Origin: Argopecten irradians
Lineage: Eukaryota > Mollusca > Bivalvia > Pectinida > Pectinidae
Direction: 5' to 3'
DNA: 64,000 nucleotides
Assembly: GCF_041381155.1 (NCBI RefSeq)
Contig: NC_091134.1
Span: forward strand, 62,302,902-62,366,901
Part shown: positions 49,401 through 59,310 of the stretch, one piece after another
How the letters are laid out: the number at the start of each line of letters is the position of its first letter
How positions within the stretch are numbered: the first letter of the stretch is position 1
Translations under genes and position numbers: made by a program
The notes under the pieces: model-generated
Database searches by the model: none
What the model saw: only the letters and a program-made list of their open reading frames with translations
What the model was told of the DNA's origin: nothing

Positions 49401-50967
49401 ACATGGTTTCGATGATTTCTTATACACATCACAGAGTACTAACTTTCTTAAAGTTTCCACCTTAATCTACGCATTAGAAATTTTTAAAAGCAATTCAAGT
49501 GTCTGTTTTAGCATCAATACTGTATGCTCGTTGCCAGGCCTGTTGCTAGGCAACAACATAACAGAATGTATTGAAAGTGTGCATTTTATAATTCCCATAT
49601 ATTGATGTATATATAGTATCAAAATAAAGGCAATCTCTGTTGGGGCCAAAATTGACCTTTATTGCACCTACTCCTTTCAAAAAATACCTCTAAGTTCACA
49701 GGTTTGATGGAAGCAAATACTCTTCATAGTCTAAAAAGTCAAATATATAAATCACTGACCAACTTCAAGGCCCAGCATATACTAGTGTTTATATGTCTTT
49801 AATTTGTTTTATATATTCTAACTCAGGCGACCGTTAAGGCCATGGGCCTCTTGTTCACGATTGAAGATTAATCATACAACTTTGGTATAATATTGTGGTA
49901 CATTTAACCTAACAAGTTCGTAATATATGTAAGCAAAAGTTATGAAATGATACTTATACTCATATAAAAGAAATGATTTTAAATTTTCAATTCATTGTAT
50001 TCAAATGATAATAATATATGTACAAAATACAACTTTATGTTAATCATTTATGTCTCCTAATTTTATAACCAGTTTTTTCCTTGTGATATATTTTCAGATG
50101 TCAGATGATGCTGCTGGCAAAAAGAAAAAGAAAAAGGAAAAGAAAAAGCACAAGAAACACAAGAAGCACAAAAAACACAAGCACAAGAAAACCAAGGACG
50201 GAGAAGTGGAAGAGGGGGTAAGATTACTGGCTACAGCAAAAACAACTGTTCATGGCATTATAAACAAGAAAAAAGTGAAGTTAAAAGTCATCAGCATTAA
50301 ACAAAAAACATCTGTCTCCTATAAATGAATTTGTAAATTGAAGTATTGATGATCTTTTTTTAAAATTGATTTAGTGTTTATGAGTGAATTGTTGTTCTCT
50401 TAAATATATGATAACAAGGAATCTGGCCAGTGTTCCCATGTAAGAATTGTGGTGTCACAGGTACCTTATGAAGCAGTAATATTTGTCTTGGTAGACAGAT
50501 TTTCCACCCAATCCAGATTTGGCTGGTATTGACTGTTGTTTTAGTGTAGAATGCACCTGTGGTTTTGGTAATATGAACTTTTTAAAAAATTGTTTGTTAG
50601 ATGTAGTAAATCACAGTTTTAACAAACCTCTTGGGACCAAATAAAAACTCCCTGTGTTATAAGCATAATTTGAAATACACATGCCACAGTATTAGACATC
50701 ATATGGGAACCTTGGGAATGAAAATTATTATGTTATAACCATAAATTCATTGTAAACGTGTTTGTTATATATATGCATGTTTTACTGTACATTACATATA
50801 TAATGTGGCTTTCTCATTTGTGATTGATAAAGATAAAAAGTATAAAATCCTTGACTTCTGTTTAACAGGGATCAGACAGTGATGACGACAATGCTGAGCT
50901 AGAGGAGAGGAAGCTGAGGGAGCGAGCTCTACAATCCATGCAGAAAGCCAAGGAAATGTCCAGCTGA
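30658..50967 (+). CDS. SRRM1: SRRM1 / SRm160, PWI-domain splicing coactivator (15 coding exons)
   Basis: Exons: 30658-30681, 35209-35298, 35580-35705, 38250-38420, 38805-38917, 39280-39426, 39710-39892, 40578-40871, 41132-41204, 41390-41540, 41965-42067, 42292-42408, 42814-44503, 50098-50217, 50869-50967. All are GT-AG and in phase, giving 1166 residues (human about 900-920). SRm160 is a nuclear SR-related protein that bridges exonic enhancers, snRNPs and the exon junction complex. The N-terminus MTDAGFFK|GTSADQDNRFSD matches human MDAGFFR|GTSAEQDTRFSN, with the same intron positions. The PWI domain spans about residues 25-127, with KPWI in exon 3 and INLTGFLNPKNAR in exon 4. RS/RP-rich repeats fill about 150-1090. 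The 1.69-kb exon 13 alone encodes about 560 residues of SP-R repeats. The end is a Lys/His-rich block (KKHKKHKKHKKHKHKK) and the conserved tail LRERALQSMQKAK. An in-frame TAA lies 30 nt before the ATG. Confidence 0.96.
31503..31580 (-). repeat. tRNA-SINE-like remnant
   Basis: On the minus strand GGTTCAAATCCAGGTCTGGC is box B-like. There is no convincing box A and the cloverleaf is absent. It is probably a SINE fragment in SRRM1 intron 1. Confidence 0.35.
31759..33590 (+). repeat. Internally repetitive element split by an insertion
   Basis: The end hairpin GTGTTGCC ... GGCGACAC (31759-31791) is followed by TTGGGTATCACTATGTCGGT, the reverse-orientation match of the element end at about 2530-2605. 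Body units resume at about 33250-33590 (TTATTGTCTGATTTCGACCA, ATGAGATCTTGCATATTTTT). The break at about 31849-33248 contains an unrelated inverted-repeat element. Confidence 0.6.
31849..33248. mobile_element. Probable non-autonomous hAT-like insertion
   Basis: The left edge CTAGTGTTGGTAG and the right edge GAACACCACTAG are inverted. Subterminal sequence has AATCAATTATTGATTAAAATC on one side and CTCGATTAATTGATAAAAC on the other, a pattern seen in hAT-derived MITEs. The insertion interrupts the repeat at 31759-33590. Target duplication is not clear. Two G runs (about 32627-32674) lie inside. Confidence 0.5.
33766..35002. mobile_element. Non-autonomous hAT element with 8-bp target duplication
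   Basis: The terminus AGTGTTTCCCACAGG at the left is inverted as CTGTGGGAAACAC at the right. TATATGTT flanks both sides (33758-33765 and 35003-35010). The TGTTTCCCAC-type end and 8-bp duplication fit hAT. The 1.24-kb interior has GGGCACGGCG-type repeats near the right end (34915-34980) and no transposase. It lies in SRRM1 intron 1, ending 206 bp before exon 2. Confidence 0.8.
35706..38249 (+). other. SRRM1 intron 3, nothing further recognised
   Basis: 2.5 kb of AT-rich intron with a poly(A) tract at about 37459-37485. No other supported feature. Confidence 0.7.
41603..41915 (+). repeat. tRNA-derived SINE in SRRM1 intron 10
   Basis: The head GGTAGCACAGTCAGTAGAGC (box A-like) and GGGGTTCGAATCCTGG (box B) are followed by a non-tRNA body with TTGGCGCCCAACTAA repeated at about 41736 and 41809. 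It is not a tRNA gene: the anticodon arm is mispaired and there is no discrete 3' end. Confidence 0.75.
46489..49677. mobile_element. 3.2-kb element with 36-bp terminal inverted repeats, inserted in another element
   Basis: The left end AAAGGAGTAGGTACAATAAG continues GGTCAATTATGGCCCC. The right end is its complement with 3 mismatches in 36. It interrupts the repeat unit of the surrounding element between GGGTCAAAATGATT and CAAAAAATACC, which adjoin in the other units. No transposase or other coding sequence is recognisable. Target duplication is short or absent. Superfamily unknown. Confidence 0.75.
47932..48298. mobile_element. MITE, second copy of the 7773-8182 family, nested
   Basis: The termini TTAAAGACCAATTACCTTTC and GAAAGGTAGCGGGCCTTTCA are inverted repeats. 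The interior shares CGCTGTTTTGCTGTCTGGCG and ACGACCCGCGTTATGAAAAT with the other copy. It is inserted within the 46489-49677 element, making a third nesting level. Confidence 0.8.
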
Positions 50968-51620
50968 TCGCCATATACATGCGACATGGCAACATTCTAG
51001 TGCAATTGATATAAACTTTTAAAATTTTTCCTTGTATTTGATTTCTTTTTTTTTTTTCATAGATTTGAAATATGAATTAATATATATTGATCATTGTGTA
51101 TTTCAAGACCAACAAATAATAAACAGATACTTAAAGTGATATGATATGAATCATTCATAAATTCAGCATGCAGAAATGTCTTAAGCTTGAACCATTAAAT
51201 ATTAATTCATTATCTACGAATAACTGTAGTGCAATGTATATATTAATTTTCCACTTTGAGTGCTCTGGTGAAGCAGATTGCTTTTGACTTAGCCAGCAAT
51301 TAATTGCTATTTGTGAATCGATCACAATTAAAATTCATCTTTAATTGTAAGAAATATTGTACAGTAGACGCGTATTCAGAATTACATCAAATGTAAATCA
51401 TGCTTAATTTTGTACAGAACACTGTGTAAAATAATGATGTACAAAGTACTGTATTGATGAGTTTTGCAGCAAGCATTGAACTAGGAGTGTACGATTAATA
51501 CTGTGCAGCTTATTTTGATCTGTTATTGTCAATGATAACTTTGTTGCTAAACTCATAGTGTGGACTGAATCAGCAGTTGATTGATAACTAAAATAAAGTA
51601 TGTGTGAATGAATTGAGTCC
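50968..51620 (+). other. SRRM1 3' UTR with two polyadenylation signals
   Basis: Non-coding AT-rich sequence after the stop. AATAAA occurs at 51118-51123 and 51592-51597. A GTGTGAATG...GGTTTTGTT stretch follows the second, so two alternative ends near 51140 and 51615 are plausible. Confidence 0.55.
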
Positions 51621-51684
51621 TTGGTTTTGTTAATTACTTTGCTTTCACACAAAAGCATCTGTGAGTTCTGTCATGGTTTAGTTT

Positions 51685-52331
51685 TTAGGTCATCTGACCC
51701 GAAGGGGGGCCTGAGGGGTGGGGTCGAAAGGGATCAATTTGGCTATTTCCATATAAACGACTTCTCTGAAACCAAGCATGGGATAGCACCCATAATGCAA
51801 TGGTAGCATCCTTATAGGCTGGGGATTCAAAATTGTACAAATGATGGGGCTGACCCCCAGGGGGCCTGAGGGGTGGGGTCAAAAGGGGCCAATTTGGCTA
51901 TTTCCTTATGAACAATTTCTTCTCTGAAACTCAGCATGGGATAGCACCCATAATGCAATGGTAGCATCCTTAAAGGGTCGGGATTCAAAATTGTGCAAAT
52001 GATAGGGCTGACCCCCCGGGGGCCTGAGGGGCGGGGTCAAAAGTGGTCAATTTCCATATAAATGACTTTTTCTCTGCAACTTAACATGGGATTACGCTCA
52101 TTATGCAATGGTTACATCCTTATAGGTTTTGGATTCAAAATTTTGCTAATGATGGGGCTAACCCCCGGGGGCCTGAGGGGCGGGGCCAAAAGGGGTCAAT
52201 TTAGCTATTTCCATATAAACGACTTCTTCTCTGCAACTAAGCATGGAAGAGCACTCATAATGCAATGGTAGCATCCATATAGGGTTGGGATTTGAAATTG
52301 TACAAATGATAGGGCTGACCCCCTTGTATTA
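51685..52331 (-). mobile_element. Truncated hairpin-type element with about 157-bp units
   Basis: Read on the minus strand it ends GGGTCAGATGACCTAA, as in the other elements, but the outer hairpin arm is fused directly to the body. Four units of about 157 bp carry CTGAGGGGYGGGGTCAAAAG, ACGACTTCTTCTCTG and ATAATGCAATGGTAGCATCC. The left part is missing where a SINE begins. Confidence 0.7.
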
Positions 52332-52485
52332 TTTTAGCATCCTATTAACAGCCAGGGTCATGTAAGGACGTGCCAGGTTTATTGGTGGAGGAAAGCCTGA
52401 GTACCGGCAGAGAAAAACCACCGACCAGCGGTCAGTACCTGGCAACTGCTCCACGTGGGATTCGAACACGCATCCCAGAGGTGAC
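52332..52485 (-). repeat. SINE fragment
   Basis: The plus strand shows CATCCTATTAACAGCCAGGG (tail) through GTGGGATTCGAACACGCATC (box B region). The box A-bearing head is missing. It directly abuts the truncated element at 51685. Confidence 0.75.
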
Positions 52486-53445
52486 TATTTTAAAATGTTT
52501 CAACATTTAGGCTAGTGAAGTTATATTGTAGTATAGTGACTGTAAGACCAGAGACCTGATATCACTCCAGTCCTGTAGTGTGCTGGGATGACTACCTACG
52601 ATAGTAAGCTCATTCAAATGACGCTTTGGATCAAGTATGAAGGAAATAGGACAGTCTTGTCACTTAGAAGGAGACCTGATAATGGGCCTGTAGTTTACTT
52701 GAATGGAGAAAAAGTTCAAATGAATGGCCTTGATCTTCATTATATTCAGAGGTCCAGTAGTCAAAAATCATCCATAACTTCTTATCAATAGCAAATGGAC
52801 CAGAGATTAGGGCTTTTTTCAATTATACAGTTTGACTGATTGGACCTAGTTGTTAGTTTATGAATTAAAAACAGATCTGGTGGTTTTATATTGTTTTTAG
52901 ACGAGTCTTGACAAAGACCTCACAGGCCTGTATAAAAAAACTGCAGGTCCGTCAGGATTCATACTTGAAATAATGACTTAACAAATAGTCAAACAGCTAG
53001 GTGTTCCAAATGAACAAAAAAGTGATTGTGGGGCTGGGATGAAGGATTACCAAGTCTGTTAAAATGAGAGATGAGTCAGATATTGTAAATACTAAGATTA
53101 GCTTCTTTTCAATGTTGTGACTAAATGGTCTAGACTACTAAGACTAGAGCCTGTAGCATGGTTATTAAGTTTATCCTAATACATGATTATTGGCTAAGAT
53201 AACCTCAAAATAAAAAAATACCCAGATACCTTATATTTTACTGGATACTTGCCTCATTGAAAGGCTACTGACCAGTATCATCATCTTTACCTTCACTTAG
53301 AAAGGCTTTATAATTGGCCTCTAGCATGCACCATTATCACGGACTGTACTAACCAATCTAAAAATAGATAGGTTAAAACAGCAAATGGATGTAGTCAAAC
53401 CTCATTTACATCAAAGTTAGTAGAACGGGACCATGGTAATCTGCG
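52486..53445. other. Non-genic stretch, nothing recognised
   Basis: No supported exon or repeat. Short open frames only. Confidence 0.5.
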
Positions 53446-53652
53446 TTTTATTAGTTTAACATCCTATTAACAGCCAGGGTCATGAAAGTACACGCCAGGT
53501 TTGTTGGTGGAAGAAAGCTGGAGTCCCCTGAGAATAACCAGCAGTCAGTACCTGGCAACTGCCCCACTTCGGATTCGAACTCGTGACCCAGAGGTGGAGG
53601 GCTTGTGGTCATATGTCGAGACATCTAAACCACTCTGCCACCGCTGCTCCTA
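53446..53652 (-). repeat. tRNA-derived SINE
   Basis: On the minus strand: head GCGGTGGCAGAGTGGTTTAG, box B GAGTTCGAATCC, body TTCCACCAACAAACCTGG, and tail CTGTTAATAGGATGTTAAAC. Same family as 7376-7597. Confidence 0.8.
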
Positions 53653-54176
53653 TCTGTGTATTACAGAGAAGATTAATTGAATATAGAGTGAAAAGTTTAG
53701 TCAAGACCGCGCCACTATACACTTTGAAATTAATAGGGTCTTTGATTCATACCAGCCAGAATTAATCAGGTTCAGTTGTATTTTCAGAATAAATTAAAAC
53801 AAGGCATTTTAAACATTTTGCTTTAAATTTAATAATAAACATGCAGATAACATTGCTAATTACAAATTTACATGTAAAACAGCACTTAACTTGGAAAGAT
53901 CAAAAGTTGTTTACATGAGCAAAGGCAAACCTACACATTAACTACATATGAACTAGTAATTAATAGTCTTGTGATGTCTATGGTTACCATAGAAGAATTA
54001 ACTAAGATGAATACAGTTGCTGCTATATAATCTTTATAACCTAAAGATATTTCCATACCTATGGTCTACATAAATATTATGATTTCAGCATTACATATAC
54101 ATGTTATATAAATGCACTAAGACCTGATAAGTCTTCAATTACTGCCTCAACAAATATATAAATTTCTTCTCTTGCT

Positions 54177-54523
54177 TTTAAAGTGAACAGTCGGGCAAGG
54201 ATGGCTAAAGTCGGTAAAAATGGTGTGAATGTATCCAGTATAATTTCTTATGAAATGGAAAAATAAAATCTCTCGTCAAAATCTGTCTGCGTACGAAGAA
54301 ATTAATTTAAAGTATGGGAATTCTAAAACGCCCTCCCGGCTCACTATGTCCGTGGTTACATTTCCAAGCAGCCTCGCTTTCAATGCTTTCAACTTTTCTT
54401 TACTTTAATGGTCAGAACTGGGAAACTAAGCAGAACTTGACCGTCGTATTAATATGTGAGAACTTTTGGAAGGCCAATGAACGCATTTAGACTGGTTTTC
54501 TTTGCCCAACTATTCACTTTAAA
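54177..54523. mobile_element. MITE with TTTAAAGTGAACAGTCGGGC termini
   Basis: The left TTTAAAGTGAACAGTCGGGC and the right complement (TTGCCCAACTATTCACTTTAAA) are about 24-bp terminal repeats with a few mismatches around 350 bp. No coding sequence. 53653-54176 holds nothing recognised. Confidence 0.7.
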
Positions 54524-54811
54524 CCTATCAATTTAGAAAGTAATTGCGATATGGAAATATAATGATAACTTTTAAGGAACACATTTTAATGTGAAATATA
54601 TCCTACATCTTGGAATGTCTACCAGCTCACCAAATAAAACTAACGAATGCATATATTAATCAAGCATTTACTAGGGAAATGGATACTACAATATGCAGTA
54701 TTAACAATTCTTAATGGTTTAATAGTATGAAAATAATTGTGCAAAATTATTTCATTATGATACACTAATGTCAGCTATGAAAGTGAATTCCTATCATCAT
54801 GTAATTAGCTC

Positions 54812-55100
54812 ACGGTAATATGATATTCTGTCTTAGGTAATGAGGTCAAGGTAACGTGATGACCAGTCTTCGGTAACTAGGTCAAGGTAATGTGATATTT
54901 TGTATTTGGTAATAGGGTCAACATACAGGTGCTAATATGATATTCTGTGTTAGGTTATGAAGGTCAAGGTAGCCTGTATTCTGTCATGTACAGAGGTCAA
55001 AGGTAACATGATATCCTGTTTAAGGTAATTTGGTCAAGTGACACAATATCCTGTCTTAGGTAAAGAGGTCAGGTAACATGATATTCTGTATCTGTGACAA
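54812..55100. repeat. Degenerate tandem repeat, about 40-50-bp units
   Basis: GGTAA(TG)AGGTCAAGGTAACATGATATTCTGT-like phrases recur about six times with many changes. The core is GGTCAAGGTAAC followed by GATATTCTG. Confidence 0.6.
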
Positions 55101-56205
55101 GGTAACTTTTTATTATTTCATTTTATCCAATCAGTTATAAATTTATCAAGGAGTAAATAAAGTACATATAACTAAAATTGATTAACGTAAACTGCGCATA
55201 TTTTGTATAAATCAATCCATTACAATTTTAGATATTCCAAACAAAAGTCTCCAATACAATTTCGTCTGGAACCCATCGGAGCACCATATACTCCAAATGT
55301 AAATGATATTAAAGGCACTTTCATCATAATTAATGTTATAACATATGTCATACAATGTTGGTTTATTGATAATCAATATATATGCAACAATAATGCAAAT
55401 GAATACTAATTAAAACAAACAAACACTACATACTTTGTATGTATTCATAACTAATCCTCTTAAATGTGACAGCTGTGAATTATCATATGCTACATATAAA
55501 CACAACCATTCTGTAATATCAAATGTATACCGGTAGATATATGTTGTATGTTAACAACAAGCTATGTACTAAAGAATTTTCATTTGACACAAAGAGACTA
55601 AAGTGTTGTCAACTGTATGGTTAGGGTACAGACAAGCATTATCTAGCAATAATAGTAAAACACTTGATCTGCCTGTCAACCGTATTGAGCTTTTTGGTCA
55701 CAAAGATTCCCGAAAGGAAAGTACACAACACTAATTAACGATCATGCTGAACTTTGCTGAAGTAATACATGTACCCTACTGGTCCCCACAATTACCAAGG
55801 ACTGACATATTGTGTTTACAAAATCAAATTTGATCCAAATCTAATTAAAATTTGAAGTTCATTATCTACTCCATAAACTCTGTACTTCACACAGAGTTTA
55901 CAGAGTAGACGACATACATCAAATTTTAATTAGATTGTTTTGATCTTACCATTTTGAATGGGCCAAAAAAGTACATTTTTTTGCAGTATTTCATTGTTTT
56001 GTACATATAACATCTACTTTTACAGTAAGACAGTTATATTTTTCAGTAAACTAATTTAAAGTTTTTCTATATCGACGATACACACAAGTTAAAACATTTC
56101 TGTTTAAAGAAAGTGGAGTGACTGTTAAAAATCTGAATGACAAACAATGCCGATAAGTTAAAAATATTGTTGATCTGTTTACATTAAAAATTTATTGAAA
56201 CTGGT
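55101..56205. other. Non-genic stretch with one short inverted repeat
   Basis: AT-rich. AATCTAATTAAAATTTGA at 55839 and its complement TCAAATTTTAATTAGATT ending at 55937 form a 99-bp inverted repeat around two ACTCTGT / ACAGAGT inner arms. Nothing else recognised. Confidence 0.6.
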
Positions 56206-57003
56206 ATCACAACGTTCTGTTGGTGTACGACACAGTATGTACATGTATGTATGTAAATGCATGTATCACAACGTTCTGTTGGTGTACGACACAGTATGTA
56301 CATGTATGTATGTAAATGCATGTATCACAACGTTCTGTTGGTGTACGACACAGTATGTACATGTATGTATGTAAATGCATGTATCACAACGTTCTGTTGG
56401 TGTACGACACAGTATGTACATGTATGTATGTAAATGCATGTATCACAACGTTCTGTTGGTGTACGACACAGTATGTACATGTATGTATGTATGTAAATGC
56501 ATGTATCACAACGTTCTGTTGGTGTACGACACAGTATGTACATGTATGTATGTAAATGCATGTATCACAACGTTCTGTTGGTGTACGACACAGTATGTAC
56601 ATGTATGTATGTAAATGCATGTACATGTATGTATGTAAATGCATGTATCACAACGTTCTGTTGGTGTACGACACAGTATGTACATGTATGTAAGTAAATG
56701 CATGTATCACAACGTTCTGTTGGTGTACGACACAGTATGTACATGTATGTATGTAAATGCATGTATCACAACGTTCTGTTGGTGTACGACACAGTATGTA
56801 CATGTATGTATGTATGTAAATGCATGTATCACAACGTTCTGTTGGTGTACGACACAGTATGAACATGTATGTATGTAAATGCATGTATCACAACGTTTTG
56901 TTGGTGTACGACACAGTATGTACATGTATGTATGTAAATGCATGTATCACAACGTTCTGTTGGTGTACGACACAGTATGAACATGTATGTATGTAAATGC
57001 ATC
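56206..57003. repeat. 59-bp minisatellite, about 13.5 copies
   Basis: The unit is ATCACAACGTTCTGTTGGTG plus TACGACACAGTATGTACATG plus TATGTATGTAAATGCATGT. Some units have an extra TATG, and one short partial unit lies at about 56617-56642. The overlapping open frames on both strands are products of the repeat. Confidence 0.95.
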
Positions 57004-58029
57004 AAACCAGCACCAAGTCTAAAATACAACACAACATAGGAACATATCAAACCTTGTCAATAATAAATCTGCTGCAAAATAACAGGATAAATTACCCCCG
57101 TACACTTGTATATAAAATATTTACTTGCCAAAAGAGCAAGAATCAATCGAGTAAAACCAATGACGAAATAAAAAGAGGATTTAAGTACAAGTGTATATGT
57201 AAAGGAGGTTATGTGTAAGGTCAACAGTGGTCTGAGATCATCAACATTTATCTGTCATTGGATCAGTATTCCTGAGTTTTAGGATCAGCTATATTCCGTT
57301 GTCTAAGATCTCTGAGCCATAGAACAACAGCAACCAGCCAATTTCCCTCCTTTTCCAGCACAGATGATGTCCTTACCCGATATCCCCCCCTCAAGGTTAC
57401 TGTCACTTTGTTACACACAGTCTAATACCTGTGTATTCAATCTGAGAATCCGTCTTTAAGGAACAGACTTTCCTCACCTCACTGATCAGCTGTAACCCTT
57501 GTAAGCCAGGCTCTCACCATAGCTCTGTTCAATCCTGTGGAGAACAACTGACTTCAGCATCAGATGCAGCTACCCACAACCCCTGCAATACTCAACTTTT
57601 GGAATAACTCTGAAGAAACACAGAATTATATGTTGTCAGTTGTCAAAAAAGCAACAAAAATATGTAAAAGGAGTGAGTTGGTGTGGATTGTACCTAAAGT
57701 AAAAGTGGTCAAGTGTGATTGGTGTTTAGAGGTATGGTCAGTTGCCATCTGTCCTAAGGTCATACAGCCTTTAAAATACACTAGATTAAGTAGGATATAT
57801 CAAAGTACTGAAAGTACTAAATGGCTCGGTCTCGATGATTGGAGGAATATATTTCTAAAGTCAACACTTTTTTTTGGACAATAAGAAATAAATTTTGCTA
57901 GTGTTCCTTCCAGTTTGGACTTTTGAGGATTTCTTGGACACCAAGGTGTTAAATAAGAAACACATACTAAACTCTTGGGAGCCCATTCTAATATTTCCTA
58001 TGATGTTATATGCCAAATGATTTTATAGC
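57004..58029. other. Unassigned intergenic stretch
   Basis: Moderately complex sequence. The most balanced part is about 57220-57600. No frame resembles a known family. It may include the 3' end of the LINE that follows on the minus strand. Confidence 0.4.
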
Positions 58030-59110
58030 ATCTTTAACCTTTTCCTTGTTAATTTGATGTCAATTAAAATATCCATTCTGAATTGCTATTCTCATCAAGT
58101 TTCTGGGAACACAGTATCAGTTAACATGTATTGTTTTGCAGCAGAGACAGACAAGAGGCATATTTTTCTATGCCAAAATGTCTTAAATGTAGAATATGTC
58201 AGTCCTCTAGAAGACTTATCAATACAATCATACCATTTCTGAATAAATTGGTCAATTGGTCTACTTTTAACAAGTTTTTGTAATTATTCTTTTGTAAAAC
58301 AGCAAGTTGATTGATATAATATCCAAACATGATTTAAACTAGCTCTGGATAAAATATCTTAAACATCTTACAGACATTTATAAAACGTCTAGTCCATTTT
58401 CATGTAAAATATACATTAATTTATAAATATTACTTGATAATTTATTTGATGTTATGTAGTTATGCCAAAAAGTAATCATTCTACATTTTATTTCAATATC
58501 AATTGGTTATCTTGTTAGCTCGCCATAGACCATGAATTGTTTTATACACTTTCCTAACTTGAGGAAATTACAAATGAATTTTTCTACAATATTTGTATTT
58601 TCAAATCCCAATACTTCTGATGAGTATAATAAAACTGGCATTACAAGTGACTAAAATATTTTCAGTTAAAAATAAACAGGAAGAGATACATTCCTTAGTT
58701 TCTTAAAGATAGCAAACACGGATTTAATTGATTGTTCTGCAGTTTTTTTTCCTTTTCTTTAAAAACGCTACCATTAATGTTAAAAATATACCTAGATATG
58801 TATACCCTTCTTATCAAAATAATTATATATCCCATAACGTAAACTGGTGTTGTTGGACCAATTTACGTTTTGAGAATATTACAACTTTTATCTTTCTGAT
58901 ATTGGGTTATAATTTCCATGTAATGCAATGTTGTTCAAATCTGTGTAACATTTGTTGTAGAACAGTGTCATCGGCATATAAAATGATAAAAAGTCTGGGA
59001 TACATTTCAATATTATCTATAAATAATTTGTCAATAGTTGTCAGACAATTAACATTCTTTTTTCCACCAGATAAGATTCCAAGTCATCAAGGTAGATTGA
59101 AAATAGGAAA
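58030..59110 (-). mobile_element. Decayed non-LTR retrotransposon (LINE), reverse transcriptase end
   Basis: Reading the minus strand, RT-like peptides are interrupted by many stops and frame changes. LFIILYADDTVLQQMLHRFE (about 58925-58995) carries the catalytic YADD. Downstream come FAIFKKLRNVSLPVYF, VMPVLLYSSEVLGFEN and FMVYGELTR, typical of the RT thumb and C-terminal part of many invertebrate LINEs. QFIQKWYDCIDKSS is near 58245. The 5' part and the 3' tail are not seen. Old and inactive. Clade not assignable without a search. Confidence 0.75.
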
Positions 59111-59212
59111 GGAGATATAAATAAGGTACCATACTGTGCATGTATATGTTCAAGGTAAATAAACAATATGTAAGCTGATCTCACCACTTTCAGAGTGATC
59201 AGAGAAGATTGA

Positions 59213-59310
59213 TCGTCAAGGAGGGAAAACCACTTGTGTTATGCGAATTAACATTTAATTTATTTTGAATAAATTGTGCCGAAGATGATGATTAGTGTAT
59301 TATTAACGAT
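59213..59310. mobile_element. Fragment of the TTAAAGGCCC MITE family
   Basis: GTGTTATGCGAATTAACATTTAATTTATT and GATGATGATTAGTGT (given in part) resemble the centre-right portion of 7773-8182. The termini are missing. Confidence 0.45.

Larger units (their letters stand above)
44652..49854 (-). mobile_element. Hairpin-ended element with about 320-bp units, split by a 3.2-kb insertion
   Basis: Read on the minus strand, the left end (49854) is ACAAGAGGCCCATGGCCTTA followed by ACGGTCGCCTGAG. The right end (44652) is the hairpin GAGAC-TTC-GTCTC, then AGGTGAC and CTAA. About five body units of about 320 bp lie at 44760-46480, marked on the plus strand by GGTCTTAAGGTCCTTTACAA, AATTATATGACCCTGGGGTC and TTTCCCCCTGGGGAGGGGGT. 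The element's own length is about 2.0 kb after removing 46489-49677. It lies in SRRM1 intron 13 and is the reason that intron is 5.6 kb. Confidence 0.8.

Noticed and set aside
56206-57003. Overlapping ORFs and possible CRISPR-like periodicity
   Set aside because: Units are head-to-tail with no spacers. This is a minisatellite in an animal genome.
57564-57884. 106-codon plus-strand ORF
   Set aside because: No recognisable similarity. The region adjoins the decayed minus-strand LINE and the frame is probably antisense to repeat sequence.
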